DNA of 64,000 bases from Micromonospora carbonacea. Its GTDB lineage: Bacteria > Actinomycetota > Actinomycetes > Mycobacteriales > Micromonosporaceae. How positions within the stretch are numbered: the stretch's first letter is position 1; every line of letters starts with the position of its first letter. Below are positions 51,773 to 60,000 of the stretch, one piece after another. The notes below the pieces were generated by a model. It was not told the DNA's origin, searched no databases, and worked only from the letters and a program-made list of their open reading frames with translations. The stretch is taken from NCBI RefSeq assembly GCF_014205165.1, contig NZ_JACHMZ010000001.1:3308501-3372500 (forward strand). Reading direction: 5' to 3'. The position numbers and the translations under genes were made by a program.

Positions 51773-54382
51773 TCAGCCGGCGCCGAAGCAGACGAAGGCC
51801 GCCGCCGTGGCCAGGGCGGCGGCGTCGCCCGTCGCCACGAACGCGGCCTGGGCGTCGGCCAGGGCCCGCGCCGGCCGCGCGCCGCCCCGCATCCTCCGGT
51901 GCAGGTCGAGCATCAGCGCGGTGGTGGGCTCGGCCGGCACCGGCAGCACGGTGGCCACCAGGCAGCGGGCGCCCCGGGCCAGCAGCACCGCCGTGAAGCC
52001 CATGACCTCGTCGCCGGGGCGCACCCCGGACAGCCCCGAGTCGCACGCGGACAGCACGACGCAGCCGGGCGGCCGGGGCAGCCGCTCCAGCTCGTAGGCC
52101 AGCAGCGGGCCGTCGGCCAGCTCCAGGCGGGAGAAGAGCGGGTTGTCGGCCCGGAACGTGCCGTGCGCGGCGATGTGGGCCAGCGCCGCACCGTCCAGCG
52201 CGGCGGTCAGCGCGCCGGCGGTGGCGTCCGCACCGGTGAACACCCGCGCGCCGGGCAGCACGCCGGCGAGCTGGCGCACCTCGGTCTGCGCGGCCGGCAG
52301 GCGCGGACCCGCCGCCAGCACCGGGGGCCCGTCCGGCGCGTCCCGGCGGTCCGCGGCCAGCCAGGCCGTCGCCGAGGGAGCGACGGTGACCGGCCGGCCG
52401 GCGCAGCTGGGCAGGCCCGCCCACGGCACGGCGTGCAGCGCCCCGATCGGGACGACGACCAGGGGACGGTCGCCCAGGTGCCGGCGCAGCGGGTCGAACA
52501 GCTGCCGGTCCAGCGCCGTCGCCGCGTGCGCCACCCCGGCCCGCACACCCGCCGAGTCGCCGGTGGTGACCAGCCGGCGCAGGCCGAACCGCAGCAGCCG
52601 GGCCCGGTTCGCCGCCTCCGCGAGCGGGCCGAGGTCGTGCAGCGTCGCCCGGCCGTCGCGGACCAGCACCGCCCGCAGCCGCTCCCCATGCGCCACCAGC
52701 TCGACCAGCACGCGCGGGCCGAGCCGCCCGGCCAGCGTCGACACGCCGGGCGGGGCCGCCACGGCGCCGCCGCCGGGCACCCGGCGGGACAGGTCGCGGA
52801 TGTGCTGCTCCAGCCGCGCCTGCCGGCCCCGCAGCGCGTGCGCCGGCCGACCGGCCAGCAGGTCGTCCTCCAGCAGGCTGCTGACCAGTCGCAGCTCGGT
52901 GAGCGCGGCGAGCAGGTCCGGGTCGGCCGGCGGCAGCGCCGCCCGGGTGCGCACCGCGCTGGCCCGCCACCGCTCCGCCCAGGCCAGCACCCGCGCCGGC
53001 GCGCCCGAGCGGACCGCGATGTCGAGGCCCTCGGCGGCCAGCTCCTGCCCGTACGCCCCGCTGTGCGCCCGCAGCTCGGTGGCGCCGAGCGAGGCCCGGT
53101 GGCTGTCCAGCACGGCCAGCCCGCGCCGCAGCGCCCGCGCCGCGGCCCGGTCGTCCCCGGCGAGGCGGTGCGACAACGCCAGGGCGTACCACCCCTGGGC
53201 CCGGCCGGGCGCGGTGCCCCACCGGCGGGCGCGGGCCGCCGCCGCCAGCAGCTCCGCCGCGCGGTCGACGCGGCCCAGCGCGGCGGCCAGCCGGCCGGCG
53301 TCGATCCGGGTGGTCAGCGCGGGGCCGGGCCAGCCGGTCGCGTCGAGCTGACCGGCGGTACGCACCAGCGCCGTCAACAGGGCCGCCGACCGGGTGCCCC
53401 GGCGGAACTCCGCGCGCAACTCGACGTGCCGGGCGAAGGCCGCCCAGGTGCGGCGACCCTGGCGGCGGAACCGGGCCCGCGCCTGCGCGGCCGTGCCGAT
53501 GGCGGTGTCCAGGTCGCCGGCGAGCAGCGCGGCCCGGGCCCGGGCCAGCAGCGCCTCGGCGAGGTCGGAGGCCATGCCCCGGCGGTTCAGCTCCCGCACG
53601 GCCACGGCGGCGACCTCGACCGCCTCGTCGAGCAGGGGCACCGACAGCAGCAGCTCGAAGCGGTCCAGCAGCAGCGCCGGCCGGGGCACGGCCAGCCGGT
53701 CGTAATCCTGCTCGACCTCGGCGAAGCAGCGCAGCGCCCCCACCGTGTCGCCGCGCTGGCCGACCGCGATGCCCAGGTTCCAGCGGGCGTCGGCGGCGGC
53801 CAGGTCCAGCCCCAGCCCCTCGAAGATCGCCGCCGACCGGGCGAGGTCGTCGTCGCGGCCCCGCGCGCCCCGGTGGGCGTTGAGCAGGCCCCGGTTGTTG
53901 CGGGCCCGGGCCTCCAGCAGCCGGTCGCCCTCGCGCTGGGCGATGTCGACGGCGAGGGAGTAGTCGCGCACCGCCTCGTCGTAGCGGCCCCGGTAGTGCA
54001 GCACCACGCCCCGCTGCATCCGGGCGCGCCCGGCGTCGGCGCCGGTGAGCTGCGGCAGGGCGGCGGTCACCGCCCGCAGCGCCGCGGCGGTGCGGCCGGC
54101 GTTGGCCAGCACGTAGCCGAGGCTCATCCGGGCCAGGGCACGCGCCCGGGGCGTCGTGGCGGCCCGTTCCGCCCGGCGCAGGTGACGCAGCGCCCCGGGC
54201 AGGTCGTTGAGCTCCCGCAGGGCCAGGCCGATCGCCCGTTCGGCGGTGGACCGCTCGTCACCCACGACGGCGCGGCCCCCGGCGAGCACCCGCTGCGCGG
54301 TCGCGATCGCCTCGCGGGGATAGCGCTGCACGGCGTCGAGCGCGGACTGGGCCGCGCCGGCGGAACCGGCGCTGTCGGCCAT
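51773..54382 (-). CDS. TPR-CHAT protease (caspase-like)
   Basis: The 869-residue protein has tetratricopeptide-like helical repeats over residues ~1-500 (for example LARMSLGYVLANAGRTAAALRA, RGVVLHYRGRYDEAVRDYSLA). A C-terminal CHAT domain at ~580-869 has the clan-CD dyad: His740 in IAAHGTF and Cys780 in VVLSACDSG, followed by GVRPGDEVMGFTAVLLARGARCLVATVLPV. CHAT proteins are separase/caspase-like; several act in bacterial immunity by activating partner effectors. It is divergent from a subtilisin plus sigma-factor operon. No signal peptide, so cytoplasmic. Confidence 0.92.
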   Translation of the reverse strand: MADSAGSAGAAQSALDAVQRYPREAIATAQRVLAGGRAVVGDERSTAERAIGLALRELNDLPGALRHLRRAERAATTPRARALARMSLGYVLANAGRTAAALRAVTAALPQLTGADAGRARMQRGVVLHYRGRYDEAVRDYSLAVDIAQREGDRLLEARARNNRGLLNAHRGARGRDDDLARSAAIFEGLGLDLAAADARWNLGIAVGQRGDTVGALRCFAEVEQDYDRLAVPRPALLLDRFELLLSVPLLDEAVEVAAVAVRELNRRGMASDLAEALLARARAALLAGDLDTAIGTAAQARARFRRQGRRTWAAFARHVELRAEFRRGTRSAALLTALVRTAGQLDATGWPGPALTTRIDAGRLAAALGRVDRAAELLAAAARARRWGTAPGRAQGWYALALSHRLAGDDRAAARALRRGLAVLDSHRASLGATELRAHSGAYGQELAAEGLDIAVRSGAPARVLAWAERWRASAVRTRAALPPADPDLLAALTELRLVSSLLEDDLLAGRPAHALRGRQARLEQHIRDLSRRVPGGGAVAAPPGVSTLAGRLGPRVLVELVAHGERLRAVLVRDGRATLHDLGPLAEAANRARLLRFGLRRLVTTGDSAGVRAGVAHAATALDRQLFDPLRRHLGDRPLVVVPIGALHAVPWAGLPSCAGRPVTVAPSATAWLAADRRDAPDGPPVLAAGPRLPAAQTEVRQLAGVLPGARVFTGADATAGALTAALDGAALAHIAAHGTFRADNPLFSRLELADGPLLAYELERLPRPPGCVVLSACDSGLSGVRPGDEVMGFTAVLLARGARCLVATVLPVPAEPTTALMLDLHRRMRGGARPARALADAQAAFVATGDAAALATAAAFVCFGAG

Positions 54383-54569
54383 GGCAGACAGCGTTCCCGA
54401 TGGACCCGGCCACCGTCAATCCGGGGTCCGACAGTGGAAATTGCCGGCATTGGACCGCCCATTCCTCCAATTGACTTTCAACTATGCTTTGGAAGAATCG
54501 ACAGCGCCCCGACGTGCTGTCGCACCGGGACACCGCCGACCGCGCACGTCGCGACCGCCTGGAGGACCG

Positions 54570-55871
54570 GTGCTTCCTGACCGCCCCCGCACGCCATTTC
54601 CCGCCGGTCGACTGTCCCGGCGAGGGCTGCTCGCCCTCGCCGCGTGCGCCGCGGCGGTGCCGCTCGGCGGGGCGCGACCGGCCGCCGCCGAGGGCACGGA
54701 CGACGAGGCGTACCAGAAGGCGTTCTCCACGGCGTTGGCCGCTGACCCCGACGTGCGGCGCTTCACCACGCAGGGCCGGGAGTTCCTCTACCGCCCCCGG
54801 CAGCTGCTCGCCGCCAACGCCGACGTCCAACGGGTGCTGTCCTGGCTGCGCTCGCGCGGGCACCAGGTGAACGCCGGGGCCGGCTTCGCCGGGGTCACCC
54901 GCCTGCTGTTCGCCAAGGAGACCGACGTGCCGGCGGTGGTGACGGCGCTGCGCGACCCGAGGCAGTGGCCCGGCCAGCAGGTCCCCCGGGTGCAGCCGCA
55001 CCACGTGCTGCTGGGCCTGGGCAACATCATGGGCAACCCCGGCAGCCCGCCCCGCGCCGCGGCGGCGCTGCCGCCGCCGGACCCGTCCCGCCTCGGCGAG
55101 GGGGCCGGCGTCACCGTCGGGGTCTGCGACACCGGGATCTGGCAGCAGGCCGGCGCCTGGCACCCCCAGTGGCTCGGCGGCAGCTACCTGCCGGAGGCCG
55201 ACGACCTGGACGCGCTCTACGTCTCCGGCACCACGCTGGCCCCGCAGGGCGGGCACGGCACCTTCGTCGCCGGGGTCGTCCGGCAGGCCGCGCCGGGGGT
55301 GCGGGTGGACCCCGAGCAGGCGTTGAACCCCACCGGCGTCGGCGACGAGGCGATGCTGGTGGCCGCCATGTCCCGCCTCGGCTCGCAGGTGACCGTGATC
55401 AACCTGTCCCTCGGCGGTTTCACCCAGGACGACGTGCCCCCGCTGCCGCTGGTCAACGCCGTGGCCGCGCTGCCGGCGCAGACCGCCGTGGTGGCCGCCG
55501 CCGGCAACGCCGGAAGCAGCCGTCCCGCCTGGCCGGCCGCCCTGGAACGGGTGCTCGCCGTGGCCGCGGTGCGCCGCGACGGCGGGGTCCTCGCGCCGGC
55601 GCCCTACAGCGGCTTCGGCCCGTGGGTCGACGCCTGCGCGCTCGGCGAGCGCGACAGCACGTACGTCGAGGGCCAACTGCCGCTGCCCGGGCGACCGACC
55701 CTGGTGTTCCACGGCTTCGCGACGTGGGCCGGCAGCTCCTTCGCCACGGGCCACGTCTCCGGTAGGCTCGCCGCGATGATGACCGCCGGTGGCCTGAGCG
55801 CCGACGCGGCGCGGCTCGCGCTGCTGACGAATCCCCGCTGGCATCCCGACTACGGGGTGTTCGTCGCATGA
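54570..55871 (+). CDS. Tat-exported subtilisin-like serine protease (S8)
   Basis: The 433-residue protein starts at GTG 54570 after GGAGGA, with a twin-arginine signal (RLSRRGLLALAACAAAVPLGG). A ~130-residue N-terminal prodomain-like region precedes an S8 domain. The triad is Asp187 (GVCDTGIW), His229 (GGHGTFVAGVV) and Ser390 (GSSFATGHVSG, in place of the usual GTSMA). The oxyanion Asn region is VVAAAGNAGSS. It is first in an operon with an ECF sigma factor and is divergent from the CHAT protease, a conserved-looking pairing. Confidence 0.88.
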   Translation: MLPDRPRTPFPAGRLSRRGLLALAACAAAVPLGGARPAAAEGTDDEAYQKAFSTALAADPDVRRFTTQGREFLYRPRQLLAANADVQRVLSWLRSRGHQVNAGAGFAGVTRLLFAKETDVPAVVTALRDPRQWPGQQVPRVQPHHVLLGLGNIMGNPGSPPRAAAALPPPDPSRLGEGAGVTVGVCDTGIWQQAGAWHPQWLGGSYLPEADDLDALYVSGTTLAPQGGHGTFVAGVVRQAAPGVRVDPEQALNPTGVGDEAMLVAAMSRLGSQVTVINLSLGGFTQDDVPPLPLVNAVAALPAQTAVVAAAGNAGSSRPAWPAALERVLAVAAVRRDGGVLAPAPYSGFGPWVDACALGERDSTYVEGQLPLPGRPTLVFHGFATWAGSSFATGHVSGRLAAMMTAGGLSADAARLALLTNPRWHPDYGVFVA

Positions 55872-55899
55872 GCCGCGCGACGGGCCACGGGGAGGCGCG

Positions 55900-56532
55900 G
55901 TGACCGACACGACGGCGACCCGCCTGGTGGCGGCGGCCTCCGGCGGCGACGAGGCGGCCTGGGCGGAGCTGGTGCGCCGCTACACGCCGCTGGTGGTGGC
56001 GGTGATCCGGGCCCACGGGATGAGCCGCGCCGACGCCGCCGACGTCAACCAGACGGTGTGGCTGCGCCTGGTGGAGCGGCTCGGTCAACTGCGCGACCCG
56101 GAGGCGCTGGCCGCCTGGCTGGCGACCACGACCCGGCGCGAGTGCTACCGGCTGTCCCGCCTCGACCGCCGCATGCGGCCCGTCGACCCCTACGACGACG
56201 CGCTCGACGCCCGGCACGGGTCGCTGGTGGACGCGGTGACGCCCGACGAGGAGCTGCTGCGCGCCGAGCGGCGGCAGGCGCTGCGGGAGGGCTTCGCGCA
56301 GCTCCCGCCCCGCTGCCAGGACCTGCTGGCGCTGCTGACGGCCGACCCGCCGGCCAGCTACCGGGAGATCGGCGAACGGCTGGGCATGCCGGTGGGTAGC
56401 ATCGGCCCGACCCAGGCGCGCTGCCTGCGCAAGCTGCGCGCCTGCCCGGCGCTCGCCCCGTTCCTCGGGGTGCGCCGTGGCCTGGACACGAGCGGGGGTG
56501 AACGCGATGGCGCCGTGGCCGCCGGCCGATGA
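55900..56532 (+). CDS. ECF-type sigma-70 family RNA polymerase sigma factor
   Basis: The 210-residue protein has region 2 (AAWAELVRRYTPLVVAVIRAHGMSRADAADVNQTVWLRLVERLGQLRDPEALAAWLATTTRRECYR) and region 4 (ALREGFAQLPPRCQDLLALL... SYREIGERLGMPVGSIGPTQARCLRKLR). The GTG start is preceded by GGGGAGG. It lies 28 bp after the subtilisin gene and overlaps the next gene. No zf-HC2 anti-sigma gene follows; the small downstream protein may take that place. Confidence 0.9.
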   Translation: MTDTTATRLVAAASGGDEAAWAELVRRYTPLVVAVIRAHGMSRADAADVNQTVWLRLVERLGQLRDPEALAAWLATTTRRECYRLSRLDRRMRPVDPYDDALDARHGSLVDAVTPDEELLRAERRQALREGFAQLPPRCQDLLALLTADPPASYREIGERLGMPVGSIGPTQARCLRKLRACPALAPFLGVRRGLDTSGGERDGAVAAGR

Positions 56533-56971
56533 CGACGCCCTGACCGTGGAGCTGGGCGCCGCGCTGTGGGACACCGGGCCCGTCCCGGAGGAGTTCCTCA
56601 CCGCGGCGCGGGCCGCGTTCGCCTGGCGGACGGTCGACGCCGAACTGGCGGTCGCCGAGCTGATGTTCGACTCGGCGTGCGACGCCGAACCGGCCGGCCT
56701 GACCCGCTCGGGCGGCTCGGCCCGCACGCTGTCGTTCCGCAGCGGGCAGGTGGTGCTGGAGATCGAGGTGACCGAGGCCGGGATAGTCGGCCAGCTCTCC
56801 CCGCCCCGGGGCGGCCGGGTCACCGCCCGCACGGCCACCGGCCCCTACGACGAGTCGGCGGTCGACGAGGTGGGCTTCTTCTCGCTGGGCGCTCCCCCGT
56901 CGGGCCCGGTCCGGCTGTCGGCCCGCGCCGACGGGTACGCCGTCGCCACCGACTGGGTCAGCCTGGGCTGA
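56507..56971 (+). CDS. Small protein downstream of the sigma factor, unknown function
   Basis: The 154-residue protein has an N-terminal helical part (ALTVELGAALWDTGPVPEEFLTAARAAFAWRTVDAELAVAELMFDSA). A beta-rich C-terminal half (RTLSFRSGQVVLEIEVTEAGIVGQLSPPRGGRVTA... SARADGYAVATDWVSL) resembles carboxypeptidase-regulatory-like folds. It has no membrane segment or zinc motif. It overlaps the sigma gene by 26 bp with GGGGGTG before ATG 56507, so it is expressed with it. It could be a soluble anti-sigma or adaptor of the CHAT/S8 cassette; this is inference. Confidence 0.65.
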   Translation: MAPWPPADDDALTVELGAALWDTGPVPEEFLTAARAAFAWRTVDAELAVAELMFDSACDAEPAGLTRSGGSARTLSFRSGQVVLEIEVTEAGIVGQLSPPRGGRVTARTATGPYDESAVDEVGFFSLGAPPSGPVRLSARADGYAVATDWVSLG

Positions 56972-56993
56972 GCAGCCCCCCGCCGGAACCGCC

Positions 56994-57029
56994 CCGGCCG
57001 GCCGGCGCCCGAGGGCGTCGGCCGGCCGG
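56994..57029. terminator. Bidirectional terminator hairpin
   Basis: CCGGCCGGCCGGCGCCC (56994-57010) pairs with 57013-57029 with one mismatch and a 2-nt loop, between two convergent genes. Confidence 0.65.
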
Positions 57030-57037
57030 AGCACGGC

Positions 57038-60000
57038 TCAGCGCAGGCCGGACTCGATGGCCTCGATGATCCGGGGCCGCAGCTCGGCGGCGCGGATGAC
57101 GGCGTCGACGGAGCCGACCTCGACCGCGCGCTGGATGTTGTGCACCCGGTCGAACTCGGCGGCGACCTCGCCCAGCTTCTCGGCCCGCACCGACGAGCGC
57201 AGCTCGTCCAGCTCGGCGGTCAGGGCGGCCCGGTCGGTGCCGGCGGCCGCCGCGACGCGGGCCTCCAGGTCCCGCACCCGCGGGTCGGCGGCGGTGCGCG
57301 CGTTGACGTCGCCGGAGAAGACCACGGCGGCGGCGGGCGCGCCGCCCAGCACCGACGCGAACGAGCCCTCCAGCGCCAGCACGGTCATGTTCGGGTTCAG
57401 CGCCTTCGAGAAGACCACGAACGCGCCGCCGTGGTATCGGGAGATCACGCAGAACACGATCGGGCCGCGGAAGTTGACGATCGCCCGGCCGATCTCCGCG
57501 CCGTACTCCAGCTGGAGCTTGCGCATCGACTCCGGCGAGCCGTCGAAGCCGGACAGGTTCGCCAGCACGACCAGGGGCCGGTTGCCGCTGGCCGTGTTGA
57601 TCGCCCGCGCGGCCTTCTTCGACGAACGCGGGAACAGCGTGCCCGCCGTGTAGGTGTCCGGGCCGTCGGTGGGCGGGAAGCCGCGCCGGGGCACCGACCG
57701 CGACTCGATGCCGAGCAGGCACACCGGCATGCCGCCCAGGTGCACGTCCTGCACCACCGCGGTCTCCGCGTCGGCCATCCCCGCCCAGCGCTCCAGCACC
57801 GGGTGGTCCTGGTCGGACAGGGCCCGCATGACGCTGCGGATGTCGAACGGCTTCTTGCGGTCGGGGTTGGCCTCGGCGGAGAAGATCTCGCCGACCGTGG
57901 CGAAGTCGCTGCCCGCCATGATGTGCGGGAAGTCGGAGACGTCGCGGTCGACGGGGTCGGTCGTGGTCGCCCGGCGCGGCCCGGACTCGCCGGGGACGAC
58001 GTACGTGTGGTCGTAGTGCGCCATCAGCACGTCCCGCGCGGCGGTCAGGTTCGGCGCCCAGTACTGCGCCTGCCCGTTGGGACCCATCACCCGGTCGTAG
58101 CCGCCGATGCCGAAGTTGTCCTCCGCCGAGACGCCGCCGGAGAAGTCGAGCGACTGCTTGCCGGTGAGCACCATCGCCGAGTCCGGCGTCATCACCAGGA
58201 CACCCTTGGTGTGCATGAGCATCGTCGCCTCGGCGTTCCAGTACGGCTGCGCGCCGACGTTGATGCCCGCGACCACGATGTTGATCTCGCCGCCGTCCTG
58301 GGTGAACTCGACGATCCGCTTGAGCGCCGCGGCCACCCAGTCCATGTTCTCCGTGCCGGACTCCATGGAGATCCGCGCGCCGGAGGACAGCGCGTACCAC
58401 TCCAGCGGCACCCGCATCGACTCGGCCAGGTCCAGCGCGGCGATCACCCGCCGGCACTCCGGCTCCGACAGCGCGCCGAGCGACTTCGTCGGGTCGCCGA
58501 GCAGCACGACCCGGGTGACGCCCTCCGGGTGGCGCGTCGTGCGGGTGGTGACCACGCCCGCGACGAGCGCCGCGCGGTTGCGGCCCCGGGGCCGGTCGAC
58601 CGGCACCAGCGCGTGCCGCTCGTCGAGGTCGTGCTCGACGAACTCGCCGAGCAGGCCGGTCAGCTCGTACGGGTAGACCGTGTTGCGGCTGGCGGCCCGC
58701 AGCACCTTCTGCCGGTAGTCGTCGAGCGGCTCGACCGGCTCGTCCGACGGCTCGCCGACGGTCAGCTCGGCCGCGCCGGTGGCGTCGAAGGAGACCCGCA
58801 CGGCGATCTTGGTCAGCTCGCCGCTCTCCCGGTCGCGCTGCCGCGCGATGAACAGGATCTCCTCCAGCCCCGCGCCGGCGGTCGTCGGCAGCACCCGACC
58901 GGCGATCGTCTCCAGCTCGGCGCGGGTGATGTCGCTCGGCGGCCAGACGTAGACCACGATCCGGTTGGTGTTGGCCCGCTTGTTCGACGGCCGCCGCGAC
59001 TGCGCGCGCCGGATCGAGTCCAGGCAGGTGGCGACGGTGTCCTCGGCCGTCGGCAGCGACACCAGCCGACCGTCGTGCTCGCGCAACTCGGTCAGGTCGC
59101 GCACCTGGGCGAACGCGACGAGGCGCTCGTCGGACGGGTTCTCCCGGGCCACGCACCGGAAGAGGTAGACCTCCTCGTCCGACGACGGCAGCCGGGTCAG
59201 GTCGAACTTGCGCAGCCGCTCCAGCTGCATCCGCTGCGCGATGTACGGGTGCAGGAAGCGGACCAGCCGCTCCTCGGCCATCCCGGTGGTCGACGGGCGG
59301 AACGTGAAGTGGTGGTGCATCACCGCGCCGCTGCGGCCGGCGACGGTGGCGGTGATCCGGCGGACCTGGGCGGGCAGCGGGTAGGCCCCGATGACCTCGT
59401 GCAGCGCCGCCGCCATCGCGTCGGAGTCCTCCGGCTGCCGCTCCCAGGCGAGGTAGACGTCGGCGTCGACGGCCTCCTCGCCGCCGGCCAGCTCCGCCAG
59501 CCCGCGCAGCGCGTCGCCCAGCGCCTCGAACCGCACCGCGGCGGAGACCACCCGCGAGTCGGCCCGGTCGGCGACGACGAACGTGCAGCCGGCGACGGAG
59601 CTGGTGCGTACGTCGGTGAGGCCCTTGTTGCCGTAGTAACGGCGGGTCAGCACCTCCAGCATCACCGCGTTGTCGAGGTGGTCGCGGACCAGCCGCTGGC
59701 CGAGCAGCCGCACCAGCGGCTCGGTGCTGCGGACCATCTCGGCGACGCGCTCGGCGCGGTCCGGCGCGTCGGGCTGGGCGTCGAGGTGGCGCAGGTGCCG
59801 GCGCACGGCGGCGTAGACGCGGGCCCGGTTGCGGCGCAGCAGCGGCTGGCCCAGCCACGCGAACACCACCCCGCGCGCGAGGTCGGCGACGACGGGGAAG
59901 CGGACCTGCGTGGCGGCCACCAGCCGCTCCAGCGCGAGGCCGGCGGGCTCGCGCAGCACGTCGTCCGGCGGGGGCTCGCGCAGCCACTCGCGCAGCAGCG

